Source: Liolophura sinensis (Eukaryota > Mollusca > Polyplacophora > Chitonida > Chitonidae). From it: a DNA stretch of 64,000 nt. Within the stretch, counting starts at the first letter, position 1; every line of letters begins with the position of its first letter. Where the stretch lies: NCBI RefSeq assembly GCF_032854445.1, contig NC_088300.1, forward strand, positions 17,331,191 through 17,395,190, written 5' to 3'. A program made the position numbers and the translations under genes. The notes beneath the pieces are model-generated. The model saw only the letters and a program-made list of their open reading frames with translations. It was not told the DNA's origin and made no database searches. Shown here one piece after another: positions 10,906-23,519 of this stretch.

Positions 10906-13540
10906 CCCTGACGTTGAGAGTACGTCAGTTATAGTACACAAGTGTTAACAGTTAAGTGATGCAGTGTCGATGGTCTAAAAGACTGTTACGGTACGTGTAT
11001 AGGTTTTAGGTCTTCTAGTCACTTAGCAACCAGTTGCATTGTGCGTTCTTGCATTGTTTATTCTCTCTCTTATACACTCTCTCTATAGCTACAGCACAAC
11101 ACTTGACATCTTGGGTGTGCACAACCATATCTCGTAAGAACTGTCCTATTTCAGCAGATTTTCTTTTTAGTGGCGTTTAAAAGTCAGTTCTATAGATGAC
11201 AACCTCTTCAAATGAAAAACCACTCCCATCTATACTTAATTTAATGTTCGGCAGTTTTGTCAATATTTATTGCATCGACGCATGGAAGAGGGGATATACG
11301 GCTTTTCCAGCAGTATTCTCCGTGTCTATAACTCAGCCGTGAATAACGTTAACACATGGTACAGGCGTATTTTTTTTCACCCTATAATTTATTCCATGCG
11401 TCAACAGATTATGTTCGGGCCAGAAATTTATGAATAAATTTTACCCCAGTTTATGCTCCCAGACTATTTATTAGCTGTTTTTGTATTAACAGCTAATACG
11501 GGATGGGAGAGTGTTATTTTAGTCAGCTGAACCACACATTGACTTGTATATGTTTATAAATGATCTGATTAAGCAGGATGAGCTGTTGTCGTGGGAGATA
11601 GGCAGGCTTCACTAGATATAAAAAGATCAAGTACGACGGTTTGAGAAGTCCATATTGTCAGAATCCGTCATTAATTTATATCATGTAGATAAAGAGGTCA
11701 AGAGCTCGCGATAAATAACGCATGGCAATGTAACAGTGCCGCATTGACTTACACCGCACAGAAACATGCACTTTACAACGTGCACCTTGCCGTTATCTCT
11801 CACACCTGAAAGAATCTGTCAAACTTTTCATTATATGTAAACATGCGACCTGGGGGATAGTTTTGCTATTATGATCCACAAAGTATATGTATATGTTTTT
11901 TTCTGGCTGCCATCATGTGCAATGTAGGTTTATTAACCCAGAGCATGGGAATTATTCCCAAGTAACCAGAACAATTAGAGGACGTATAGCCTATAACAGT
12001 GCAGATAGGGCCTGGGAATCGCAGTGGCTCAGAGCTCTGTGCAGAGGTAAGTAAACACGAATAACGCTATGATGGTGTACGGTAATCTTTTCTGGCAATA
12101 TTAGGAAATACCCGGTGCATTTCGTGCAGTATACATCTGTTACCGGATAGAAAGCGTCAAGAACTACTTCCAGACAATGTTCTGGACCTGAGGTCATCTG
12201 TGACAATCTGGTTAATAGTAAGATATGATCTCATATTCATCAACCCTCTACTTATGAAGGTGTCGAGACTGTATATAGACTGTATCAGGAATTAGCTCTG
12301 TTTAGCGCTTTTTTTCCACATCGGTAACTGGAGCAAAGGTTTATCAAACAAGTATGTAGGCTATATACCCACTGTTTATACATAGTATTTATACATATAT
12401 ATGATCATTTAAATTAATTTTTATTCCTAACGCATTGTTTTGTTTGCGAAGAAAGTCAAACAAATAGAAGAGGTTTACTAGGTTTTCAGTATCACAAGAC
12501 GACCTAGATGTCGGCTGATGTTGACCTTCCCTGCCATTTTGCAAGCTTTGCTGATTGCCTGGTTTGGTCGTGGTAAAGAATGCATGATACGGAACTGCCC
12601 AAGCCGTCAGTCTTAATGTAATATTATCTGAGATGCGTGGAGGGCCAGCCTCTCACTGTAAATTTGTAGAGGAACATAGCGATGCGAAGGAGTTTTATTA
12701 TATTTAACGATACTAGTAAGTTGCAGAACATAATAGACATGATTGAGAAATTCTGGGTTTTTAGCTGGGAAGAGCAGCGTTTTTGTTGTTCTTGTTCGGG
12801 GACAGTGTTCTTCTTGATCGTGCCATGTTGGGGTGCATTTTTGAAATGCGTATGATTCGCATCTTATAGCTGTAGAACTATCACTTTTATTCTGTATACA
12901 GAGCTTGGTTTGCACAACGATTTCTTTCTCCTGAAAAGTCAATTTGTGCATAATGACAACGTGCAGATAAGGTTACTGTTACGGCATCCATGTGTTTCAC
13001 AATAGACGCCATGTTGCCATGTTAAAAACTCTCCAAGGCAGTTTACCAGACTGTGCAATATATATATGAAATTGATCACATTACGATAGTTTCTACATCC
13101 ATGTCTCTACAATGGTGAAAAAAACATTTTTTTAAAGAGACTGTCTGATTCGATGAGCGCAACTTAAGTTGCCAACTGACAATTTTCCAAGTTACTACTC
13201 CTTTGTGTAGCAGTAGCCCTTTCCTTATTAATGCGTAGAAGACTTTCTTGGCTTAGCTTTTGCCCCTAAGGTGATTTACCATGGCTGCAGCCAGCCGCGC
13301 ATAAATGCCATTTGCATTTGGTAATTTATTTGTCACATATGTACCATTGTTGCTTCATGTCCCGGATATATTTCACGTTATGATGGTGCCCGTCTATTGT
13401 GCTGTACACCGGCTTGACCTGTGTTCAACAGTTCATCTACTCTTTATTAAAACTGAGTGCACAGACGTGAAAAACTCGTTAAATCACGAATATGTCCATT
13501 CAGCGCATGTCGCTTATTTTGTGTAGGAAGGTGTCAGATG
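10906..13540. other. Gene-poor stretch upstream of the UNC93A-like gene
   Basis: No coding exons or full repeats recognised on either strand. The 71-112 residue ORFs here lack splice sites and familiar motifs. Confidence 0.4.
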
Positions 13541-13715
13541 GGCTTTTGCTGTTGTTATAACAGGTAACAACGGTGGGTTCAGTAATACTGTTAATTAGTA
13601 ACACCGGTACCGATCTATATACATAGTGGAGAACATCTGTGTCCCTGTGGTCGACACGTGTATACGTGTCTAGCTACACTAGTATGCGTTCATTGTATAG
13701 TTACTCGTCACTTGT

Positions 13716-13760
13716 GTCATTTCAGAGATGGTGTACATCTAAGTCGATCTACTTCCAGTC
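13716..13760 (+). promoter_or_regulatory. UNC93A: 5' leader of the UNC93A-like gene: possible splice acceptor and 4-codon uORF
   Basis: gtgtcatttcag ends at 13727 and could be the acceptor of a 5'-UTR intron. ATG GTG TAC ATC TAA starts at 13729, a tiny upstream ORF just before the main ATG at 13761. Inferred from sequence only. Confidence 0.3.
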
Positions 13761-16700
13761 ATGTTGACCATTTCCCAGCCCTGTGGACTCAACAGCCTAC
13801 AAGAAGACGGCATATCCTTGGCGGGAAGGGGTGACGTCACACGGTACAACCTCCTGCCGACGGCAGATTATAGTGCCCTCAAGACGACTTACACGTCTAT
13901 GCCGTCTTTACCCACCAGCTCGACTCGGGTGCACCACACTAGAGACTGGCACCAATCGCTACTAAACGTCCATAGTGAACATGGCGCCTTGCGTAAGCTG
14001 TTGGGTGAGCAAGCCGCCCAGTCTAGTGTTGTCTCCAAGCTTCCCACCAACTCTGAACTGGGGAGACCTTTGAAAAATTTGCTGGTGCTAAGCATAGGTT
14101 GGATGTTTTACTTCATGAGCTTCTTCTCATTACGTTCTCTTCAGAGCAGCATCAACCACGTGGCAGGTCTAGGACTGGCTTCTCTAGCCTGTATTTACGC
14201 CGGGTTTCTCGTGGGATGCCTCGTTACCATCCCAATAGTCAGAAGGCTGGGCACGAGACGAATCCTCGCAGCCGGACTCGTCTGTCATATCATCTACGTA
14301 GCGGCTAACATCCACCCGACATTTTACACCGTCATACCGTCATCCACACTTGCTGGATTCTCTCAGGTACTGATGTGGACAGCGCAAGGAGCCTACCTCA
14401 TCAAACTCTCCAAGGCAGGAAGCGCGAGATCGTCTAAATCTCTCAACAGTACCGCCAGCGTCTATTTTGGAGTATTTTTCCTCTTCTATTCTTTGGCACC
14501 AGTGTTTGGTTCCCTCTTGACTTCCGTCCTCATGCAAACGGTGGCTGTGCCGTGGGACTACGTTGTCAACTTCTCAAACCAATCAGTCTACGATTCAAAC
14601 GGGACCGCTCTTGAACATTTCTATGAATACAACTGGTCAAACCACAGTTACACCACCCCTGACACGCCTACCAAGTCGTGTGGCTTGTTATTTTGTCACG
14701 CAGAACTTAACAATGACGAACTTTTTGTCCTTCCACTTCAAACCCGATTGATCATTTTCGGGGCATACGTTATCTCCATGGTCCTGTCATTCACCATTTT
14801 TACATTGTTCCTAGACGAGCCACGTGATCAAACGCAAATGAATCCTCGTTATATTTCTCAGTTCAAATCACTACTTAAATTTGTGAAAAATCCCAAGTTT
14901 CACCTGTTGGCGCCTGTCATATTTTATATGGGAATCCAGACTTCCTTTCACTCAGGAGAGATTACAAAGGTAATAATCAACTTTACTCACGTTTATACTA
15001 CATGTAACTAACAAAAGCAAGAAATCTTTATGTATTTACCTCGTGTGTAATGTACCTATTTCATTAGTTAAATAGGTGGTTTTTAGAATATACCAGCAAC
15101 ATTTTAAGGCCACTTTGAGAACATGATACGGAAATTTCAGAGCTGTTTTGAGAACATATAAGACAAACCTTTCAAAGCTTTGAGAACACACCATAGACAT
15201 CTAAAAGTGGTTTTGAGCACATGTAATTGACATTTTAGAACTGTTTTGAAAACATACAATAGAAATTACAAGGCGGTTTTAAGAAAATACTATATTACAT
15301 TTAAGAGGTTTTAGAGAACATTGCGGTGGGATTTCGAGGTAGTTTTGAGAATATACCACTAAAATTCAATGCCCACCTTTAGTATATTCCCGAACAGAGA
15401 TTCCATGACGGTTTTGAGAACATGTCAGAGAGATTCCGTTGGCATTTTTCTAACAATTGTACACCCTATCTAAAGATCGTGCATTTTAATCACTGTTTTG
15501 TCCCATTTGATCTTTCTTGTTATGGTTTGTATCCGTTCTGTGGACACTGGTATAATGGCTTCAAAATAAAATAATAACCATACCATAGAAATGTCAAACC
15601 TGTTTGGAGAACAAGCTGCAGAATTTCAAAGTGACTTTGAGAACATGCCATACACATTTCAAAGCGGTTTTGAGAACACACATCTTAAGAACCTGTTCAG
15701 GAGTCTGGATTGTCTCTAAAATTATGACAGAAACATATGTAAATATACTGAGTTTTGCTTTGAAAATTCATTGTTTGGACGTCTCTATATGAAAAATTAT
15801 TCTGTCTACGTGGTAGATTTTGGCAAGTTTTTTTTTATTTATATATGCTCAATTTTGTTTTCGGTTTATGATTATCATCTTAATAATTTATCTCGTAGTT
15901 GGGTAAAGTAGTTTTATTGTCAATAGATTTGGGACAACAGTGAAGAGGACAGAATGTGTATCTTCTTTAGTTGTCGTTTTTTGATTCTATTGTTTGATCT
16001 CAGAATTTTAGTCTTAATATTTTTAGCTTCCATTCCCAGGCCTACGTGACCTGTCTGTACGGGATGGAGATGGTGGGGTTTGCCATGGCCGGGTTTGGCT
16101 GTTCGGCTGCGATCTCGTCCTTTGTCACTGGCTACCTGAAGAGATACATCAACCGACTAGCAATTCTTAGTCTTGGTAAGACAACCGGGCTATCTTGGTC
16201 AACAAATTGGCTAAAGCGTTTTCCTCAGCCAGTCAAGAGCCCTCGCTTTAAATTTATACTGCTTAGAGCGCAAATGCCGCTCTGTACGGGCAATTTACAT
16301 CATTGCCACCAGTAGACAGACTTGACCTAGGGAGCCTTTGTTTAGGCTTATAGCCTCATCCGTGGCCGCAATCAGCATTCACCAATAAGATGGGTTACAA
16401 TTAGTTACAATTATGTTGTGCATACTTTAGATAAAATTAATGCATGTATATCAAGTATTCATAGAACAAAGCTTGAGACCGAGAATTTGTAGTTTCTGAC
16501 ATCGCATTCTGCCTCATCGCCGTGACCCCATCCACTAACCTTGGTCTTGTTCAAGATTTCTGTACATGGAATCAGTACAATATTAGCACTTCCGTTTTTC
16601 GGCATTGTAACTCAGTATACTTTAGGGTGCGAAGTTTTTTTCGTTGCCAGTCTGCCATTTTTTGTGTCCAGGTATGAGAAATGAGTTTTAATGATGAAAG

Positions 16701-18223
16701 TTTGAAAATGGTTCGGATTTTTACAGTCAACCTATGTCAAGATTTTTATGGCTGCTTTCTCACAGGCTAGGCCAGGTATGCACCAAAGCTTATTGGGTTT
16801 GGGACCAATTTACAGCACTAAACGTAACATCGTCGCTTATGGAAAATTAATAGGGGTCTGAGGCCACATAAGTGGTCTATGGTGACAATGACGTAAAGCG
16901 AATGTAGAAAAGCGGCACATGTACTATAGAGTACGTTCTCAACTTTATATGGCTAACGGCGGTGGGTTATCTCGGACACGCCAGTTTCCTACACGCATTA
17001 ACCCAACCACCGTCATATAATTTATTGAAAAATTCTTTAATACAGCACTAATAACCACTTAAATAAATAAACAAACAAACCAGAACAAATTATATCAATT
17101 ATTAAATCACTTTAATTCCAGATGTTCGCGGATGAATTAAAGCTTCAAGACCAAAACCAAACAGTACTGGTACTTCCATTGCACCCAAATTTAATCTATG
17201 GAAAGGTACTATCTAGGTGGATGGTTCGATTTGCAGAAAAGAATAGACCATGTTCTACTCACAGCAACTGCTGAGTCAACAGTTGTCGGTGATCGCAAGC
17301 CCACGTAGACTGACTGAAACCAGCGCCCGGTCGGATTCTCCCGCTTCCTCCCACTTTCGTCCAGTTCCTCCTAATCTCCAAAAACTCAGGAGCTCCGAGT
17401 GGCCAAAAACTCAGGAGCTCCGAATCGCCAAAAACCCAGCTGCATGCTCCTAATTGCAAGGTCCGGCTTTCCTTGTGAACTGAATGGCACTCCTTAACAG
17501 TGCACCATGCAGTAATTTCAACTGAACCTCGTTGTGATATTTATTTGAAGGTTTTCTCATCAATGCGGCGTGTCTGGTAGTGATGGGCCTATGGATGCCA
17601 ACCGAGGACAACTTAGTACCTGTCCTGGTTCTCATCTGTTTGTGGGGATTTGCCGAAGGAATCTGGATAACTCACATTAACTGTAAGTCATTCACCTCGC
17701 CTAAGCCATTCGGCCTTATGCTACTTTCGAATTGCCAAACGTTCAACTGTAAGTACAATTATGATACTGATAAACTTTGTAATTGGAATTGTATTGGTTG
17801 AATTTGCTTTTAAAGAAGGCTTTAGGCAAAAGGAACTGACTGATATAAGGTGTTTTAGCTACTTATAAATGCTAAAATGCTGGGTAAAAGATGGCATTTT
17901 TGGATTAAGATAGATAAAAAGTGAACGCAAGGCTTACAAAGTTCAGAAAACTGCTGAAACTGTCCATTGGAGAACCCAATAAAATTATCTTTCCTCTTGC
18001 AGGTGCAACAGGTCTTCTATTCCCAGACAATATCGAGGCAGCTTACACAGCGTTCCAGTTCATAGTAGCTTTAGGCCTGGTGGTCGGCTACTCCGTGTCA
18101 CAGTATTTGTGTATGCTATCCAAACTCTACGCCGTTGGGGTATTTGCAGTGCTTGGTATGACCAGCTTTGTTATACTCAAATGGCAAATCAGTAGAGAGA
18201 GGCGCATGCCGGTGAAGTGCTAA
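13761..18223 (+). CDS. UNC93A: UNC93A-like multi-pass membrane protein
   Basis: Four exons (13761-14969, 16040-16175, 17551-17682, 18003-18223) have AG/GT borders and phases 0, 1, 1. They give 565 residues. UNC93 proteins belong to the major facilitator fold. UNC93A is linked to potassium-channel regulation by homology to worm unc-93, while UNC93B1 escorts Toll-like receptors. Family marks seen: LKNLLVLSIGWMF with SLRSLQSSIN (104-132), LGLASLACIYAGFLVGC (137-153), VTCLYGMEMVGFAMAGFG in exon 2, LICLWGFAEGIWITHIN in exon 3, and LLFPDNIEAAYTAFQF with YSVSQYLC in exon 4. About 11-12 membrane segments are plausible. The lumenal loop at 265-325 has five N-glycosylation sequons (N270, N273, N280, N291, N294). 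The N-terminal tail of about 103 residues is long for UNC93A (human about 457 residues in total). UNC93A rather than UNC93B is my best reading, not certain. Confidence 0.93.
15105..15690 (+). repeat. Degenerate ~40-bp tandem repeat in intron 1 of the UNC93A-like gene
   Basis: A motif close to ggttttgagaacataccata followed by gaaatttcaaagc recurs roughly every 36-45 bp at 15112-15440, with a second block at about 15596-15685. Units are heavily mutated, so this is an old minisatellite. Confidence 0.7.
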
Positions 18224-18371
18224 TACCTAGGGGTAAATCCAATCTGCATGGGAAGCCTTTCCTGAATCAAGGGATGCACTTTACCTCCGTTATTTTACAA
18301 AGGGTGCTTTTAACAAAGGTCAAAATTTAAATCTTGGTTACAGTGGTCCGAGGAACCCATTGTTATATATA

Positions 18372-18714
18372 CGTGGAAAGCGTCAGTGGCCTAATGGTTA
18401 GAGCGTCCGCCTCCAAGTCAGGAGACCTCTTTTCAAAGCCGAGCCCAGTCTTGTTGCTGCCTCGCTTGGCGCTCAGCACTGAGTGGATAGAGGAAGGTAA
18501 CCGGACTGGTTGGTCCAGTGTCAGTATAATGTGACTGGGTGGGGTGTATTGTCACGTGTCATCGGCATAATGCTTCCGTGGAGGCAGCACTTTGGCGACA
18601 TGGACTCGTTCTGTCACAAGAAGACACAGTATATACACATACCGACTGACTCCTCGTTGTCATATGATTGTAAATTGTTAAGCACGACGTGAAACCCCAA
18701 GCACACGCACACTC
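18372..18714 (+). repeat. tRNA-derived SINE, family B, near full length
   Basis: The head has box A agtggcctaatggttagagc. The body has gctgcctcgcttggcgctca and tggaggcagcactttggcga. The end is gacgtgaaaccccaagcaca. It begins about 150 bp after the UNC93A-like stop codon, so it may lie in the 3' UTR or just beyond. Confidence 0.8.
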
Positions 18715-19063
18715 ATAGGGATGTACATGTAAAGACTCAAACATGACGTATTACCGGCATTCAGAATTGACAAATTCTAACACAATCAAAACTAGCTTAT
18801 TGTAAAACCTGTTTGTTTTTTTGCAACTGTTCTGTATGTATTATTCCATAGGATACCGGCTAAACATCTCATTCACGTGACTGGCACGTCAAAAAAGACA
18901 GAGGAATGTACAGCTTGTGCGTGTGAACATATGCCCTGCATGAATTACGGGTGTAAACCAAGAATACGTATTGTGACAGTCAAAAGCGCTTCCTGTAACA
19001 GAGATTAAAGTTTCCGTCAAAAAATCCCTTCATTGCCACCTTCATTGCCACGTTTATCAATGA

Positions 19064-19298
19064 TTTATTTATTTATTTGATTGCTGTTTTACGCCGTACT
19101 CAAGAATATTTCACCTTATTCAACGGCGGCCAACATTATGGTAGAAAGAAACAGAGCAGAGACCTGGAGAAACCCACAACAACCGGCAGGATGCTGGTAG
19201 ATGCCACGTATGGCTGTAGAGGAAGCCAGCGCCCGTGTCGGTGGGAGTCTTTTGGGTCATTGCGCCGCGCTGGTGTGCTAATCCGACAGGGCCCCTCA
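19064..19298 (-). repeat. SINE family A with target-site duplication
   Basis: It has a (TTTA)n tail, ttgctgttttacgccgtact, the body aacattatggtagaaagaaa, and a head ending in ggcccct. The 11-bp direct repeat tttatcaatga flanks it at 19053-19063 and 19299-19309. Confidence 0.85.
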
Positions 19299-19512
19299 TT
19301 TATCAATGAGGCCCTAAAGTCATTCGCCGTTAATATCGTCAGCAGTGTGGCCGACATTTGTGACGTATGTCCTGCTGGGTGAACAGATACTACAGATACT
19401 ACACAAACTGCACAGTCCTCTATTTAATTAGATTCACTCTACATCACTGCGTTGCCCAAAATCTAAACTTGTAAATCATGTCGTCTTACAATATTTGCCT
19501 CCGAATTGAATT

Positions 19513-19772
19513 ATTTTGATTTGACTGCTGTTTTACGCCGTATTCTAGAATATTTCACGTATACGACTTCGGCCAGCATTATGGTGGGAGGATAGCGGGC
19601 AGGGCATGAGAGAAGAGCACGACCATAAGCAGGTTGCTAACATACCTTTTCACGTGCGACCAGGAAGCCAACGTGAAGTGGACTTGAATTTCACGGCGAA
19701 GAGCATTGGCGAGAGACACATGGGTCTTGTTCTGTGCTAGCACCGTACCCACTAGACCACGAAGGCCCCGCC
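19513..19772 (-). repeat. SINE family A, near full length
   Basis: It reads gactgctgttttacgccgta, ggccagcattatggtgggag, ggacttgaatttcacgg (box B side) and ccactagaccacgaaggccc (box A side). It is more diverged than the copies near 42.8 and 56.4 kb. Confidence 0.8.
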
Positions 19773-19884
19773 TCCTAGTTGAAGAGAGTTGGAGCAAATA
19801 ACAGTGTTAGCAAAGACATTATATACAGAAAGGACTTAATGAAGCACCATCCTGGTTTTCACTGAGGCGATTTTGTACACATAC

Positions 19885-20560
19885 GATTAATGTTCTTCTG
19901 TATCAAAGGTGTATAAAATGTGATTGGTTATGAACCGTGGGACACTCTGGCTGATGAGAAACGACAAAATGATTGAAATCCATGTGTTTTAATGACAACA
20001 TACACGCATTTCCATCATTGCTGATTTTGTAGTGAAATAATGGCTTTGCAAGTATTGTTTTGAAGTGAGCAGTGTTGAAGCAGTCGTTGAAATTAAAAAC
20101 GTAATTTTTATCTCGTAAAGTGTCAATTTCGGGTGTATCCACCGTGTGCCTGGATGACAGCCCGATCCCTTCCCTGCATACCACCTCTCAGCGTCCTAAT
20201 ACTTCTGAAGAGGAAGTCGCTGCCATTCCTGGTGCAAGGCAGCTTCCACTTGGGCCAGATCTTGTACAGGTGGACCCCTTTCTTGCACACGACGACCTAT
20301 CATCGTTTCAAACAGGAACTTGTTGCAAATTGTTCTCGTCTAACCAGACATGCAAGGGCTCTGTCTTCACGAGAAGTTGTCTTCCTTTGTTGTCCTGACC
20401 GTCGTCTAGCCTTCTCATTCACACCATAGCTTGATGTTTCGGATAAGCCCTACTAATGACTGAGTGGTTGTCGCCCAGTTGTCGTCCATTGGCCTTTAAT
20501 GACATTGTCTGACGCATGCATACCAATAATTTGCCCCTCCCATTGCTTACGATAGCCTAC
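19885..20560 (-). pseudogene. Internally deleted Tc1-family transposon
   Basis: On the minus strand, QLGDNHSVISRAYPKHQA (about 20435-20490) and RRSGQQRKTTSREDRALA (about 20340-20410) match the N-terminal DNA-binding region of Tc1-type transposase. They lead, without the catalytic DDE core, into MIGRRVQERGPPVQDLAQ and ALHQEWQRLPLQ. After a frame change comes QGRDRAVIQAHGGYTRN (about 20125-20290), the family's C-terminus. Frameshifts and stops are present. The low-coordinate end (tatcaaaggtgtataaaatg, about 19901) looks like an inverted-repeat terminus. I could not place the other terminus. This is a non-autonomous relic. Confidence 0.75.
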
Positions 20561-22480
20561 GCCTTGCCAATTTAAAAGGTACTGGCGAATTTATCTCCAA
20601 ATTTATTTGCCTTACACTCCAAAATCAGACGTGGAAGTAACTGATTTTCATGAAATGAATAAGTAGCATGTGTATGCGTTCTTGTGAGCAATAAACACCT
20701 AAAACTTTGTGCTAACCGACATGAAATGTGTTGTTTGACAGGGTCATTATCATTATAGTACTAAATTAACTAATAAATATTCAACGGGGTGCTTACTTAA
20801 TTTCTTTGTGTATAGGTTAGGTAATACTCTATAGTTTTTTTTTAATATGTCAGAATATTAAATACGTTTGAAAGAGGGATCGCTGGAGGTCGCAATGGCC
20901 CCAAAATGGTTCCATTTCTTATATGTTGTAAAAAAAATAATAAAAGGCTATACAAAATATGGTACAGCATAGTATCTTAGTTAAATTCACTTTGACAAAT
21001 TCAGTACAATTCAATACACTACAACCAGAAATGCTGTAGCTAAAAGGAGATACCTATGTTCATCTTTATTGCCACGTAGAGTTATGCCCCTTACTAAGGT
21101 GATGTGAAAAATATCGTTCAAGCATTTTGGCTTCATCGGCCTAACTTGTCCATATACATTCCATGAATAGTTGGCCTATATCGGTGACACCGGCCTTGTA
21201 CCCGGTAATCGTAAACGTCCTGTGTATCCGAACAGCAAACATGAAAATCCCGCAGCCAAGTTACTCTTGGTCTAGAGTTACTCAGAATTGTGTGTTGTCA
21301 TCCCATATATTAGGCAGTACCACAAAACTGTACCCACCCTTTGTTGTTTCCGGTAACACTTTTTGCCTTCTTCGTAAGGACCCAGACACTGCAATGTTAT
21401 AGCCTCTCAGCAATGGCGATATTTCACCCAGCTCTGGGCTGTTACGTGTTTACCACTGTCGCCATTCTCTAGAATTGCTGTATAAAGAGCAAGCAAGAGG
21501 AAACGACTTTCGTCCTTCCGTATACTGATGAAAGTCCAACCAAGACATTTCCTGTTCATGGTGTATTTGCATGATAAATATCTATAGTTCATGTTGGTAT
21601 TTCCGGTACCGACTCCATGCAGTGTGTATGTGTATATATTTCGAACATTTTGTAATGGATTGTGTTGCAATTGCTTTATATGTGCATCACTGGTGACTTT
21701 TTGTTTTATTGCAAATAAAAGTCGTGTTCTGCATTACTGAATTTAGTTTCCATGCATTATGTATATAAAGTCACCCTGAAAGAGGCAGTTATTCAAGCAA
21801 TGCTGACAGTCTTTCTACGATATAAATTGCTGTCTTGCCTGCTTATATCTTACCCAAAAAACATTCATATAAAGCAGAGACATTCAGGTGTTTGTCGTTA
21901 TTCAATCATTAATGCTTTAAGGGAGATGAACACAGAAATACTGATATTAAATTCTGTGGAAAGTTTTGTAAATGAGGTAAATCTGTGTAGATTTATAAAT
22001 GTGGTATTCAAGGTACATGCATTTCTCGATTTTTACCTCTAGATCGGGAAATGGACACAAGGTTGCATACATGCATTTGGGACCAACTCTTGATCTTATG
22101 GAAATCTCAAAGCAAATTACCAAAATATACACCATGCGATTAAGTATGTGCATATACAAAAAGAAATAAAAATACGAAACGGGCATTGGGTGTTCAGCTG
22201 ACCAGCAGCCTGATCAGCTGACAGCGTCACACAAAAGATCACATTTTCTGAGGTTTATATGTAACGTTACGGCGTTCTATAAATCTACGTTTTATGACAT
22301 TATACAGCATAAATGCAAAGATGTATATGAAAGAAAACCTTGTGAACTACTCTCACATGGAATACCGGCATGGCCTTTAGAAAGAGATATAGACAACCGT
22401 TTTGCAACCTTTACCATTTTACTCTTAAAGATCTGGATACTTGTCAAAGATTTGGTGAAGGGAGTTAATGTTTCTCTGGA
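20560..22480. other. Gene-poor stretch
   Basis: No recognised exons or repeats. ORFs of 79-96 residues at 21163-22042 have no recognisable motifs or splice frame. Confidence 0.4.
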
Positions 22481-22489
22481 TTCTGCTCC

Positions 22490-22935
22490 ATATATTCGTA
22501 TACCAGACCTCGGTTAACATGGACCTTCCAGGTCAATTCACAAAACGAAGTTTAACACAAACCATCAAATAACTATATCGGAAAGTATATAAAGTTCGAA
22601 ATTAAAACGGAACCATGCAAGTCAACAGTTTTCAGTAATGAAAGACATATGGTATGTTCTATGCGAATGCAAGAGTAAAATCAATATTCAAACCATACCA
22701 TGCCATGCAGTATATAACATGTCGATCACAGAATATATATTTCATTTACGCTTTCATTGCAACTGTTCAAATATCAAGCGTGCATGGCGATCTAATTCAA
22801 ACGCGATGAATATACTTCCCCTAGCCCAGGGTTAAAGGTATGTAGACATACACATCACGCAGAGTGCCAGCGATTCTGGACGCTCTGTCCATAGTTACTT
22901 AGAAGAGAATTATACACGCTGTAAACTTAATAAGC
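22490..22935 (+). repeat. Dispersed repeat R3, copy 1
   Basis: It shares cgtataccag, gtttaacacaaaccatcaaa, cagttttca(g/a)t, ggtatgttct, gcaactgttca and tctggacgctctgt...catagttactta with the copy at 32.37-32.85 kb. Its first half also matches 25.28-25.51 kb on the other strand. I do not recognise the family. Confidence 0.65.
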
Positions 22936-23210
22936 TTAGAATGAAGGCGTTTAATGGAATAACCTAGACATACCAGTTTTCGCAGCTATAACTTGTGACG
23001 TTGACTGAAATCATCAACTAACACATGAAATCGAACAAATGCTACAAGGCGAATTCAGTCTTATGTACGTTAGTGAGGATGCATCTGTAAGCTATATTCA
23101 ATACGGATACATACGCACGAAGCAATTTTATGTTGTTTTCTCTCAGTATTAAATGACGTGTAAACTCAACAATTAGGGTGAGTAATTATTATTATTTGTC
23201 GCTTCAGTTT

Positions 23211-23412
23211 CCACTAGATTTTTACCTTTTAGGGCAATAACCCAGGAGCTATAACTGCGCGAAAATAGAGTGGTCTGTAAACACAGTTCACAGCACTCAG
23301 TACCGAGTGTGTTCTCTGTTACCATCAAAAAGACTGTGTTTACTGACCACTCTGTTTTTACGTTGCCATAGCTTCTGGATTATTACCCTAAAATGTGAAA
23401 ATCTGGTGGAAA
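23211..23412. repeat. Foldback (MITE-like) element with ~85-bp inverted arms
   Basis: The left arm (from tttccactagatttttacc to gagtggtctgtaaacacag) is the imperfect reverse complement of the right arm (from agactgtgtttactgaccac to aatctggtggaaa). Arms are about 80-90% alike by eye, with a spacer of about 40 bp. No ORF. I saw no clear target duplication. Confidence 0.7.
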
Positions 23413-23519
23413 TTGATTGATGTCATTTAACATCAAAACAAAACAATATTAATTTGCGCCGTGAGTTTATATATTTGTTGAGTATACTAAACTCACTGGT
23501 ATTCCACAAATACCCATAC

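Noticed and set aside
12613-12951. 112-residue minus-strand ORF
   Set aside because: No recognised motif, no splice context and low-complexity amino-acid use. Chance ORF likely.
14340-14537. Minus-strand ORF inside UNC93A-like exon 1
   Set aside because: Shadow of the real plus-strand exon, as are 13889-14095 (minus) and 14099-14308 (plus).
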